From Isoetes taiwanensis (taxonomy: Eukaryota; Streptophyta; Lycopodiopsida; Isoetales; Isoetaceae), in NCBI GenBank assembly GCA_021234155.1, contig JAJEKV010000017.1:3456024-3520023 (forward strand): a DNA stretch of 64,000 nt, written 5' to 3'. The notes below the pieces were generated by a model, which was given only the letters and a program-made list of their open reading frames with translations, was not told the origin of the DNA and did not search any database. The translations under genes and the position numbers were made by a program. Shown here in pieces: positions 1 to 9,624 of the stretch. The first letter of the stretch is position 1. Each line of letters begins with the position of its first letter.

Positions 1-254
1 CTGTCACGAGGTTCAATGACATTAGGTGATCCAATGTATTTTTTGACATCTCCCATATTTCCGGAATTTAAACCCTTCTATTGCTTAATGCTGGAGTTAG
101 GCACTAGCCCCTAGAGGATTGACGAAATTATTTTTGGTTTGCCCCTATTAAGGGGCAAGGGAGAGAATTACTTTTGACATCTTATGTTTTCTGGTTCTTT
201 CTTTTGGCATAATTGGACAAATGAAGGTAAGGTACGTATGATTTTTTGTTTTTA

Positions 255-410
<156 letters not shown>

Positions 411-435
411 ACGATGACGACGATTAGCAGCGGCG

Positions 436-771
436 GTGGCGGAACAAAATTTGCCCATATTCAGATGCTTGTTGTTTTACTTTAGACAATTCCTGGATAT
501 TACCCCTAGTGGAACAACCATCATTCAATTAAATTGGGATTATGTCTATTCCAAAATCGCGCCGTATAAGCATTTTATTGACCATTATATTGAATTAACC
601 ACACTTTTGCACTGTGTACATTTTCGGGCTAGGAAGATGCATTTTATGTTAAAATGCAAAGGCATTCAAATATTCGATGCAAATGACCCATATTATGACA
701 GAATGTTGGCAATAGAAAAAGCAGGAAATTGCTTATTAATTTGCACATTCACGGACGACAACGAAATCTAA
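436..771 (+). CDS. Uncharacterised open frame, possible exon
   Basis: About 111 codons stay open to a TAA, directly after the microsatellite. The first codon is GTG, so the true start or a 3' splice site must lie elsewhere. The translation has normal globular composition with aromatic-rich stretches (LNWDYVYSKIAPYKHF, FDANDPYYDRMLAIEKAG) and ends in an acidic tail. No family is recognised. It could be the last exon of a degraded gene or a chance frame. Confidence 0.25.
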   Translation: MAEQNLPIFRCLLFYFRQFLDITPSGTTIIQLNWDYVYSKIAPYKHFIDHYIELTTLLHCVHFRARKMHFMLKCKGIQIFDANDPYYDRMLAIEKAGNCLLICTFTDDNEI

Positions 772-779
772 ACATTGAA

Positions 780-1520
780 ATTGTAATGCTTTACGAATAA
801 ATAACAGCAAGCAAGTTGCTACAAAACAGAGATTTTCGTGGTTCAAATCGCGCGTGGCGCGATTTGCTTGGCATAAATAACGCATTATAATAGAACATAA
901 ACTTAAAAAACTAATCCGATTCATCGTCGTCAGCGTGCCGCAGCGTCCACGAGATCTGTCGATCATGAACAAACCATGCTCACGGATTCCATATAAGATG
1001 GATTACAACATCAAAGGGATCAGGATAGAAGCGGACGGGATTCATAGCAACGACATCAAGCCAGTCCTGAAGTTCTATTTCTAGCTCGCGGCACCTGCAG
1101 AGGTCCGCATGGTTCATCTTGCAGGTAATAGAATGTGCCATAATAACAAGCAGAAGGCGGAGACCGAAGCCGATGGTTTGCCAATTTCATGCATGCCTAT
1201 TTATACACACCTAAATTATTGACAGTATATACATACAAATTATTGCAAGTATAGCAAACCATACACATAATATAAAAAAACAATACGTACACAGAACCAA
1301 TAATGCTGATATAAGAACACAATATATATTCAAAACCTTTCGTGTAAAGTATATTTCATATTCAAAACTTTTTGGAAAGTGTATTTCCTGTATACATATA
1401 TATCAAAAAAGTTCCCTTTCTAGAACGATTTTCTCAAGGTCCCTGTCAATTTCCCTGTCCAGATCAAGTTTTGGGTATAGTGTTTGTATCTCTTGACCAT
1501 TTTTCACGAAGCTATTTCTG
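780..1520. other. Gene-free AT-rich stretch with one GC palindrome
   Basis: No coding signal is seen. The stretch holds one GC palindrome (845-865) and a short imperfect direct repeat of the form TTCAAAACnTTTnGnnAAAGT (about 1329-1390). Confidence 0.5.
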
Positions 1521-1527
1521 CGGGACA

Positions 1528-2035
1528 CTAACAAAGCGGCGAGGAAGTCATCTTTGTCAAAATCTTGAGGGATGATAGGGTGGCGGATTCAATGATCGTG
1601 GACTGATTGAAGCAACACTTTAGAGCGTCATCATCCACCATGACCATGCCTTCCTTATCCTCAACACCTAGGGCATCCATCATGTTGCGCAAGCATTTCA
1701 CAAATATCTTTTTACCTGTCGGTTCTTTAGGGTTTGTGAATGAAGCACATTTGCTTTGATCCCAGATGGACGCCCAATTTCTATTTAGCTCAGGCACTAC
1801 TTTCAAAACATCCTGTATATTTCTATGCTCCATAGATGACCAAATTGCACAACTAAAGCGGTGAAGGCCTGGTCCAACATCTCCTTCCGGATAAAGAGGG
1901 GGTAAACATATTTGGTACGTGTCTCAAATGGTTGTTGCGCATACCATGACTTTTCAAACGTTGCTTTAGGTAACGTTCTACATAGCACACCATTCAAATC
2001 AAAGACCAGTACTTTTGGGGAAGCCAAATCATTTC
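1528..2035 (-). pseudogene. FCP1/NLI-interacting-factor-like HAD phosphatase, broken exon
   Basis: The reverse strand encodes LASPKVLVFDLNGVLC, the HAD motif I block in the DLNG form typical of plant NIF-like proteins. The second Asp of the classical DxDGT signature is Asn, a common state in this plant group. After about 50 residues the frame shifts by one base near 1845-1850, and the domain resumes with AIWSSMEHRNIQDVLKVV, WDQSKC and MVMVDDDALKCC, matching the conserved WSS, WDQ-S-C and DDS-like blocks. The first codon at 2025-2027 is TTG, not ATG; a TTACAG acceptor just upstream suggests the segment is an internal exon. Such proteins are predicted Ser/Thr phosphatases, but the frameshift makes this copy doubtful. 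Base-level assembly error is an alternative to true decay. Confidence 0.65.
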
Positions 2036-2281
2036 TGTAAGGAGAACAATAACGTATGAGATGAAAGAAATGGAAAACGAAAACGCGCCAGGCGCGATTT
2101 CATTAATGATGCATGTCAACATAATTTAAAAATATGCTCTAGGAAACTCTAAATCGCGCCAGGCGCGATTTCTATATGCTTGTAGTTTGTAAAATGCATG
2201 GATATCAAAAAAAGGAACATTGTCACGATACCTTTCTTCTTCATCATTCCCCCTGGTCTCTTCTTCCATTGCATCTTTATT

Positions 2282-3100
2282 CTAAGTTGCCTCCGGTCTG
2301 CTAGAAGCACCAACCACATCAGTTGAGATCTGTACAGTGTGAACTACGCTTGATAGTTCATTACTCTTTACGCTAATCTGGCTAGTGCTTTCAGATTTGG
2401 AGTCTGCTTCATCATCATTATTGTTATTATCATCATCCTTGTCATTGTCATCCTGGTCTATATTTTCAGGGCCAAGGATGTTCACAGGCATGTCGATAGG
2501 TACTTGGAGATCTGCCTGCTCATCCATGTCATCCATGATGTTGGAGCCATGCAATGCCTGTCTCATAATCTCTCGTTCCTTAAGCAAATCTGAAGGTATT
2601 TCGGCCTTAGAGCTAGAAGCTTTGTTTTTTGCACTGCCGATTGGTCCCCTAGGGGCTTCCTCTAGTACTTTCTCAAAGAAGAGGTCCAAAAAATTTTTGG
2701 CTCGATCATCGGAGACGACGCTCTGGCATTTCCTTGCTAACTTCAAAGCTTCTCTACCGATGTAACCTCCAACGTGAAGTTCCCAGCAAGTTGTTCCCAA
2801 TGGACAAAAAGCTTCAATGAGATACTGGGAAAGGTCCATAGAGAACCCGTTCTTGTTTAGCTTCTCCTTATGTGAAGTTAGGAGCTCATACTTAATGTGG
2901 CCCACAAGAACTGGGTCGTCCTCGTTTTCTTCCTCTTCTTCCTCTTCCTCCTCTAACTCTTCCACGACCTTGACAGCCTTCCCCTTGTCTTCTTGCTCCA
3001 GATAGAAGACGTTTCGCAGGATGCGTTCATCTAACCGATAACGCGCCATGCTAGTTTGTCTCCATCTGTTTTCCCTTAAGCCTTTCATATTCCTTATCAT
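2282..3100 (-). CDS. Uncharacterised acidic protein
   Basis: A 272-codon ATG frame. A more natural start is the internal MARYRLDERILRN at about 3049, because the first residues overlap a second frame (MMDDKEYERLKGKQMETN) that looks equally coding, suggesting a frameshift near 3050. The order is: a short basic N-terminus; a Glu run (about residues 48-62); a mixed region with CPLGTTCWELHVGGYIG; helical Lys/Glu-rich segments; and an acidic Asp/Asn tail (DQDDNDKDDDNNNNDDEADS) followed by a Ser-rich end. No signal peptide or membrane segment. No family is recognised. It lies in the same orientation as, and upstream of, the phosphatase fragment, so the two may be exons or neighbours of one locus. 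Confidence 0.4.
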   Translation of the reverse strand: MIRNMKGLRENRWRQTSMARYRLDERILRNVFYLEQEDKGKAVKVVEELEEEEEEEEENEDDPVLVGHIKYELLTSHKEKLNKNGFSMDLSQYLIEAFCPLGTTCWELHVGGYIGREALKLARKCQSVVSDDRAKNFLDLFFEKVLEEAPRGPIGSAKNKASSSKAEIPSDLLKEREIMRQALHGSNIMDDMDEQADLQVPIDMPVNILGPENIDQDDNDKDDDNNNNDDEADSKSESTSQISVKSNELSSVVHTVQISTDVVGASSRPEAT

Positions 3101-3472
3101 CCATCATGGCTATCATAATAATAAGCACATGAGAAATTTTACTTCTTTGTCTTTGAAGTCAACGTCCTTGTTTTCATCTATGAGGATGCTTTTGTCGTGT
3201 ATGACTTTCACGCATTCTAAGTCATTTGCAGCACTTAGAGCATATGCATAGGACATGTCGGGAGGGACATATAGTGATGATTGTGTAATTCATTTACGTC
3301 GTGCAACCCTTTGCATATGTTGAAGAGCGTATTATAGTCTTCAAGCGACCATCGGTGCCTCGGCTATCAAGCGAAGGCGTGATATCATGGGGACCTTCCC
3401 CCATACGGCAAGGCACACTTGAAACCGGTGGACACTTTCGATAAAAAGCGTGGATTCCGTCTCCGGTCCGCT

Positions 3473-3625
3473 TCACCTGCGCGACTTTTTCGTTTCAAGT
3501 CGGATGCAACTTTTGTGTGAATCCCAGCGATCTTTGCAGCGTTCTTCAACCTGGCGCTTGACAAAGTCCTTGGACCAAAATACATACTTCTTTAGGTCGT
3601 CGTTGGAGGCGTTATACTTTTGCAT
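3473..3625 (-). pseudogene. Short coding remnant (KKYVFWSKDFVKRQVEERC)
   Basis: A 50-codon ATG frame on the reverse strand reads with strongly coding-like composition (DDLKKYVFWSKDFVKRQVEE, then CKDRWDSHKSC and a basic end). It stops at 3473-3475, beyond which codon-like reading continues in other frames. It lies between the acidic protein and the 5.1-5.7 kb remnant in the same orientation, so all may be decayed exons of one minus-strand gene. Family unknown. Confidence 0.35.
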
Positions 3626-3639
3626 GAGTCCTAACTTTC

Positions 3640-5060
3640 AGGCGCGACCACTCTCCTGTAAGCCTTTGCAATTCCTCACCAAAGCGCCTTCTTGAGCACT
3701 CTAATATTTTTTAGCTCGTCGCATGCATCTATTCCATAGCCTTTGTTCTTTGAGGGTTTTCTTGTAAAGGATTTCCTTTTCGATTAACCTATCGAGGGTG
3801 AGATGAGTTCTTGATCTTCCAATCCACAGGCCTTCCTCATCTACGTTATATGGATATCAAAAATTGATGTGTCAACGGGGAGGAAATCTTCCTTGTGAAT
3901 CGGCAACCTCTTCTCCACGTAGGGCGTCCCCCGAATTCATTCCATTTCTCCCCAAAGCTGGATCTGAAGCAAAAACTATCTTGCGAGGCATCCTTGGGTA
4001 CAGTTGGTTCTTCTTGACATCACCCTTTTCATCTCCTTTTTTTTTCTTTGTTACGGTGCTCTTGGTCTTGTCACGTATTATAGTCGACTAAGTGTCCTTT
4101 CCGGCAACTTGAATTGGTGGCTTTTGGACTTGCCCCAATGCAGTCGGCATTGGCTTCCCATATTCAATCCAGTTTGGTTAGAGCATGCGAAGTTGCTCTA
4201 TATAGGACTGCAAGGAATAACCGTTAGCTTCATAATCGTGAATTCAAACAATCCTTCTAGTTTAAAATCGCGCCTTGCGATTTCATATTAGAAAGGCAAA
4301 TCCGCCGGTAGCGATTTGCCTTCTCTAAATAACAAAGGGTTTTGGAATGGTAGGCGTTTCGTCCTATAAACAAATCGGCGCTGGCGATTTCATATTAGAA
4401 TACAAATTGCGCCACCATATTTCATATTTTGAGAAGCGTCTACCATCCGGGAACCCTTTGCTATTTAGAGAAGGCAAATCGGCGCTGGCGCGATTTTACC
4501 ATCTGCAAAATCTGAAAAAATAAAAATGCGGGAAGAGAATTACCTTTTGTATAAGAAAGTTTTTCCCATGTCATTTAGAGTGCGCTTATTTGGCTGGTTC
4601 GGCGGTGTTGTTGAGCGGCTCGGGGACCGGCGGTTTCGGCGAAGAATAGAGCTTATAGAACAAGCGATTCCCGGTATCTTTGTGCCTTCTTGATGAGAAT
4701 CTTACGGGCCTCTATTGAATCTTTGGCCATCTATTATCATAAAATGTATGTGCGGGTTCTCGATGAAGTCCTCGGCTTGCTCCAAATGATTACCTTTTTG
4801 TTACGGTATCGTATGGCACTACATCTGCGAGGGCATTGGCTTTTGCCACGGATTTTCGATCATCTTTGTTCAATATCTCCAAGGAGTCTTTGCTTGTCAT
4901 ACCTTCTGGCTGATATAAATAGCTTTAGTGGACTGAAAAGCCTATCCCGTTATTTGGATGGGTGAAGCTTCGGAACCCGATGGATACTTGTCGGCATATT
5001 TCTTGTTTGCTCATTGCCTCCAAGCGCTTTGGCCTTGTCATCGTCACTTGTAAGGCCTCT
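3640..5060. other. Degraded minus-strand coding remnants and foldback DNA
   Basis: Scattered coding-like stretches on the reverse strand (for example RPKRLEAMSKQEICRQVSIG near 4990-5050) shift frame often and contain stops. No complete exon can be drawn. The stretch also contains the foldback described at 4293-4500. Confidence 0.4.
4293..4500. repeat. Foldback (inverted repeat) with ~70-bp arms
   Basis: The left arm (about 4293-4362, GGCAAATC...CCTTCTCTAAATA-CAAAGGGTT...TGGTAGGCG) is matched in reverse complement by the right arm (about 4430-4500, GCGTCTACCATCC...AACCCTTTG-TATTTAGAGAAGG...GGCAAATC). The ~65-bp loop carries two further GC-palindrome copies. The arrangement suits a MITE-like foldback element. 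No target duplication was identified. Confidence 0.7.
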
Positions 5061-5067
5061 TTGTCAC

Positions 5068-5691
5068 TTACGTAATTTCCACGCCTTTAGAGCTAGCTTC
5101 TTCCTTATCCTTCACTTGCTGTAAGTAGACCTTTGCGAGGGGCCTCGTGCTAATGGCTCGTCGAACAACTGTAAGCCCCTCGCATATTCGTTTAGGAGTC
5201 AATGGCTCGCCAACTTTCCAGCCAAATTTAAAGAGGTTATCGGCCATGTCGTCTGATCTTAATGCAGTCTCTTTAAAAGAGCTAGCACTGCATCGATTGA
5301 TCTTCTTTAGGCTCTTCTTATTTTTTTGGCCCACTTCAACTATTTAGCGAGCGAGGAAAGAATCGTCCTGTATTTTGCATGTGATAAGAATTCCCTGCTT
5401 CTTCATTTGATCAGTCTCTCTTACCCTATACATGAATATGAGGTCTGTCTTCCCACCAGTTTTAAAGATCTCCACATACCATTCTGACCCCTCTACAAGA
5501 TCTTCTTCTGGACATGGAGGTTCTACCTGAGCCTTTATTATTCCGGATGTATCTTCTAACGTCAATACATGCTGCAGGTCTGTAACAGTAACATCTTCAT
5601 CTGTCCTTTGCTTTTTCTGGGCTGAAGAGGTCTCGTCTTGCTTGGTTCTCTTTTTGATTGGCTTTTGTGATCCTGTAACATTACAGCACAT
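5068..5691 (-). pseudogene. Uncharacterised basic protein, one in-frame stop
   Basis: One reading frame covers about 208 codons on the reverse strand and is broken only by a TAA at 5344-5346. The N-terminal half is lysine-rich (QKPIKKRTKQDETSSAQKKQ) and then reads like a folded domain (EGSEWYVEIFKTGGKTDLIF). The second half continues with KFGWKVGEPLTPKRICEGL and a Lys/Glu end. The first codon is ATG at 5691, close after a splice-acceptor-like AG, so it could also be an internal exon. Possible nuclear localisation from the basic clusters. No family recognised. Confidence 0.4.
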
Positions 5692-5950
5692 GGTTTAATC
5701 TTTTAATGCTAAAACATATGCTATGTCGAAATATATGCAAGAAAAACGCGCTTGGCGCGATTTGAAACTAGTACAGAGCAAGTTCATTTACTTAAAATAC
5801 TAAGGACACAACTAACTATAAAAAATACAAGCCTTCAATCCCATTCGATGTCTGCTGAACTATGGTGAGTGTGATTCCATTCCGAATGCATTCTCTTGTT
5901 CTCTTTTTTTCGTCCTCTATTTTTTCCAATGCATTTTGGTTCTTTATCAG

Positions 5951-6194
5951 TGTCGGAGAAGAATGCTATCTTTTAACAACAAACTTGAAGCGCCGAGTAG
6001 GCTTATGCAAAATCGAAGATCTGAATCCAAGTTCTATGTGTCATGGGGTTCCTCTTGGAAACAGTTTCTGTAAGATTTCCATTATAAACTGCAATTATGA
6101 AGATGAGGCTCTTCCAAGAAGACATCCCGGTGGCGATACAGTTGGTGAAAGCGTGGGCACATTTGTAGCATGGCCAAAAGAACGTCTGAAAAAG
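5951..6194 (+). CDS. DUF8039-like exon
   Basis: An exon bounded by a pyrimidine-rich acceptor (TTCTTTATCAG, ending 5950) and a GT donor at 6195. It encodes VGEECYLL near the start, then GVPLGNSFCKISII and VGESVGTFVAWPKERLKK. The spacing of a VGE(G) block, a PLG block and a terminal VG-x-x-VAWP block matches the DUF8039-type domain of plant transposon-associated and unknown genes. A second member with the same terminal VAWP block is split by the retrotransposon at 9301/25730. Function is not known. No upstream or downstream exon was found, so it may be a solitary fragment. Confidence 0.5.
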
Positions 6195-6249
6195 GTATTT
6201 ATATTACGATATTCAAAAAAAAATGAATATATCATAATATCTGCGTGAT

Positions 6250-7330
6250 GTTGTGAATTTTGTATTCTTTGATGCTCTTTAGCCAGTCATATCAACCCCA
6301 TGAAACTACACATTAATAAAAATATGTAGTTTCTTGGGGTTCAGTCCTCTTTTATTTGGAGGGCATCAAAAGAGATTCAATGTTTTCGACATTGCATATA
6401 AAAAACATAATAAACTAATGACATAAAAGTATAGTGCAAAATTGCGCCCAGCGCGAGTTTGTATTCATATTCAAAAAAGTGTATGTACATTTCTTCTTAC
6501 GCAAAAATGCACGGTAGCGAATTCTTTCTATCTCTACAATATGTCACATAGGCCCACTTCATGGCCCAATACCATAAAAAGTCCCCACGAACCACTCACG
6601 ATATGGCCGGGATCCTCATCTTCCTGCTTGACGTCAGTCTCCAAACCCGAGTGTTGTATCGATCCTTGATACTATAAATCAAATCCCTCGTACTTATTTG
6701 TTGGCATGAGCCTTACTAAGAGCATGAGGAGCCGCATATGTCGAGAGATCGTTGGAAGTGTTCCCATATTTTGATACAAAGCGCCTAATGGATTCTCCAA
6801 CTCTCTTTGAGCGTTTTGAACGGCACAATCAAGTAATATCTTGTGCGGGGTCGAGTTGATGGTCGTCGGGGAAGTGCATTTGAACTAGAACCGGCCCGAT
6901 TGTATTTGAACTAGGATCGGCCGGTGTCCATGCATAAGGAAAATCCATGGCACTAGAGCGAGAGAAATTAAGTAATTAGCAAATGATATATTACTCTCCC
7001 CATAAAGCGATTACGAACATACATAATTCAAAAGCGGCCCGGTGGCGTTTGCTTTGCTTTTTTCACGGATCTATTTCACTTTCGGCGCTGGTAGCGATTT
7101 GTATAGAACCGTATGAAATAGAAAAGCCAAACTAAAAAGCGCTGGCGGCGCTTTGATTAACCTAGTGGAAAATGGGGAAACCAAAATAGAAATGCATAAA
7201 GCCCGCGATTTCTCCCATTCTAACATATTATTCTAACGAGAATGCATAATGTAGAATCACGAGAATCGAAATTCAAAATATGAAGCCGGTTAGAGCGGAT
7301 ATATAATAATAATACTCCTTGTTTAGTTCA
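6250..7330. other. Stretch without a recognisable gene
   Basis: The only coding-like frame is a 39-codon reverse-strand piece (about 6829-6948, beginning MDFPYAWTPADPSSN), ending in a stop and unrecognised. The rest holds GC palindromes and AT-rich DNA. Confidence 0.35.
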
Positions 7331-7337
7331 ATATTTA

Positions 7338-7680
7338 GTTCATTGTTTTAGTTCATTATTTAGAAGCGAGATAGAGGAAGAGCTAGTGAAATAGAATAAG
7401 AGCGGATACATCGAGAATCATATAAGCAAGATCATAGAAGCGGATAGATCATACGGCCAGATAGAGATAGATCATAGATCATAGAGATAGATCATAGATC
7501 ATAGATCATAGATCATAGATCAATGATTAAGATCAGATAGATCATAGATCATTATTTACTTCATTATTTTAGATCATTAATTAGAAACGGATAGAGGAAG
7601 AGCTAGTGAAATAGAATAAGAGCAGATCATATAGGCAAGATCACAGAACAAGATCATAGAGCAGGATCTATATATGAAGG
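7338..7680. repeat. ATAGATC tandem array inside a ~215-bp direct repeat
   Basis: A 7-bp unit (ATAGATC/GATCATA) is repeated imperfectly at about 7455-7555. It is flanked by two copies of a ~70-bp segment containing GATAGAGGAAGAGCTAGTGA (7379 and 7595). Confidence 0.7.
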
Positions 7681-8099
7681 TGGTAGGGCAGTTTAGGATT
7701 GATGCATGTAAATAACATGCTTTATGTAAAATAACTACTTTATGTAAATAACAGGAAATACTAACCTATTTGTGTTCTGTACCCGAGAATTGAGCCTTTG
7801 CCTTTGAGCCGAAACCAAAAAATCGAAAAACAAAGTTGATTTGATTCGAGAAGCCAATAGCAGATGATTTGAGCCTTAAGAAGCCGAGAAAAAGCAATAG
7901 CAGCTAATTTGGAAACCGAGAAGCCGAGAAGCTTTAACACAAAAAACAAAAAACCACAAAACTTTGTTATTCAAGCCCGGAGATTGTAGAGAGCCGAAAA
8001 GCCAAAAGCCCGGAGACATTGTATAGAGCCTACAAACCTTTGAGCCGAAAACACCTTTGAGCCGAAAACCCTAAAGCAGATGATTGTAGAAGCCGAAAA

Positions 8100-8260
8100 G
8101 CTCGAAAAGCCGAGTTTAAAGCATATAGAAGCCGAGTTTAAAGCATATTGCATGCAGAAGCGCCTAGAAGCGCCTGGAATGCCTGGAATTGGAAGCGGAA
8201 GCGGAAGCGCCTGGAATTAGCCTGGAATTCGAAAAGTTCGAAAGTGAGAGAAAGCAGTTC
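8100..8260. repeat. Short GCCTGGAAT/GGAAGC low-complexity repeat
   Basis: Repeats of GAAGC(G/C)-type words and GCCTGGAATT occur in tandem. The upstream stretch (7800-8100) shows similar AAGCCGAGAAGCC repetition. No coding frame is supported. Confidence 0.5.
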
Positions 8261-8372
8261 GAAAACGAATGCTAACTTCAAATAATAACTGCCTTAAAAA
8301 TTTCGTACCACGCAATCATCACTGCCGCGAAAATTTATTACAAAGATTTTTTGTTTTAAGGACCGTGACTTT

Positions 8373-8630
8373 AAAAGTTTAAAAGTTATGAGTTAATAGT
8401 TAAGTTAGTTGTTAATAGAAGTTATAAGTTATAAGTTAATAGTTTAAAAGTTATAAGTTAGTAGTTAAGTTAGTGACCTTAAAACTAACCTTAAAACTTA
8501 GTTCTAACCTTAAAACTTTTAACCTACAATAACTTTCCAACCTTAAAATTTCTAACCTATAATAAACTTCTTAACCTTAAAACTGCTAACCTATAATTAA
8601 CAACCTTAAAAGTTGTTGCTAAGGTTATTA
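8373..8630. repeat. Two opposed AT-rich tandem blocks (AAGTTATAAGTTA / TAACCTTAAAACT)
   Basis: The left block (8373-8475) repeats AGTTATAAGTTAATAG-type words. The right block (8475-8630) repeats AACCTTAAAACT(T/G)CTAACCTATAA-type words with a period near 35. The two are approximately reverse complementary, so the stretch can fold back on itself. It lies 200 bp upstream of the DUF8039-like frame. Confidence 0.6.
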
Positions 8631-8825
8631 TAGGATAAAAGTTTAGAAGGTTATAAGTAGAGGGTTTTATTTATATATAATGTTGAGGAAAATAGCTTGG
8701 GGAATCCCATTATATAAATAGAATGATCAAATACAATAAGACATATATGAGGCTTTCATTTATGAACATGTTAGTGAGAGGTTATTTGGATATGCTAACT
8801 TACTATATGTTTTTATGCATTCTAG

Positions 8826-9301
8826 GTCAATGGCATGCAAAATGCTAAAAAAAAAGCCCCCAATGATGCTGACCAAGGCAAGGAAAAATTCCCAAATGAT
8901 GAAGATGATGCCCAAGGAAAGGAAAAGACTGCAAATGATGTTGATGATGGCAAAGAAAAGGAAAAGACTTCAAATGATGTTGATGATGGCAAAGGAAAGG
9001 AAAAGACCACAAATGAAAAGGATGATGCCAAAGGAAAGGAAATTGTACTTTATACTCGGGTCGATTGGAAAAACAAAAAGGTCAAGATCCTGCATGCATG
9101 CAACAGAGAGGCAGTAGGAGAAGGGATTATTGTTCTAGCAGATCCTATCAATGCAGTGAATGATGAAAGATTAGGGGAGGACGGGTTAGGTGTGGCAATC
9201 TCAAAATTATATGATAATTGGAAGGAAAAGGGTTCAGGCAAACAAGAATGCCTAGCTTGTGTGAAGCAACTAGAGGTTCCAACTATTGTTGCATGGCCTA
9301 G
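8826..9301 (+). pseudogene. DUF8039-like gene, 5' part, split by retrotransposon
   Basis: An acceptor-like TTCTAG (to 8825) precedes an ATG at 8835. The product begins with four imperfect repeats of an 11-12 residue Lys/Asp/Glu unit (NDxDDxKGKEKT, about residues 9-65). A domain follows with VLYTRVDWKNKKVKI, REAVGEGIIVLADP and LEVPTIVAWP, the pattern of DUF8039-type domains. The frame is interrupted at 9301 by the chromovirus and resumes after the CCTAG target duplication at 25730, where codon phase is kept across the junction (AWP-R-DSIQL). The gene was therefore open when the element inserted. Function unknown; the N-terminal repeats are probably disordered. Confidence 0.6.
9297..9301 (+). 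repeat. Target-site duplication CCTAG (left)
   Basis: CCTAG precedes the 5' LTR and is repeated at 25725-25729 after the 3' LTR. This defines both ends of the retrotransposon insertion. Confidence 0.93.
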
Positions 9302-9453
9302 TGTGACGTTCGGCCACGCGATATCACGGTCCCGGGGCGTATCTTTGTCTTGCCTAAATCGTCGCGTACCACGCCCTCCCGACCGGCGTAATGCGTGACG
9401 GATAGCCAGGTAGGCAGCCCCTAGGGGCAACTTGCTAGGTATGTTCATATGTT

Positions 9454-9479
9454 ATTAATGTGCACATGTGCACATTAAT
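9454..9479. promoter_or_regulatory. 26-bp perfect palindrome in the LTR centred on CACATGTG
   Basis: A perfect 26-bp palindrome running from ATTAAT to ATTAAT around an E-box-like CACATGTG. It is conserved without change in the 3' LTR (about 21163-21188). Its position in the 5' part of the LTR suggests a U3 factor-binding site; this is inference. Confidence 0.6.
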
Positions 9480-9576
9480 GTGGGCACACCTTTCCATATA
9501 GGCACTTTTTGCCACCTAGCCATTAAAGGCAAGTGGGGCCTTTCCAATTATCCCACATGCTAAAATGGGTAATTGG

Positions 9577-9624
9577 AAACCCTAGCCCTAAACCCCATGT
9601 CTATTTAGGGTAGGGAAACCCTAA
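9577..9624 (+). promoter_or_regulatory. Telo-box-like AAACCCTA motifs in the LTR
   Basis: AAACCCTA at 9577-9584, CCCTAAACCCC just after, and AAACCCTAA at 9616-9624. Telo-boxes are known plant promoter elements bound by telomere-repeat-binding and Pur-alpha type proteins. All are conserved in the 3' LTR. A role in LTR transcription is inferred. Confidence 0.45.

Larger units (their letters stand above)
845..7155. repeat. Dispersed GC-rich palindrome family (arms AAATCGCGCC / GGCGCGATTT)
   Basis: Short near-perfect palindromes recur in otherwise AT-rich DNA. The clearest copies are at 845-865, 2081-2100, 2151-2171 (10-bp arms around one base), 4371-4391, 4473-4498, 5742-5764 and 6437-6461. Weaker or eroded copies lie at 4265-4283, 4296-4320, 4413-4433, 7030-7051, 7082-7102 and 7133-7153. 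Many are flanked by GCAAAT or ATTTGC and some are followed by CATATTAGAA. The family is absent from the rest of the window. It may be a miniature foldback element or a regulatory palindrome. Confidence 0.75.
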
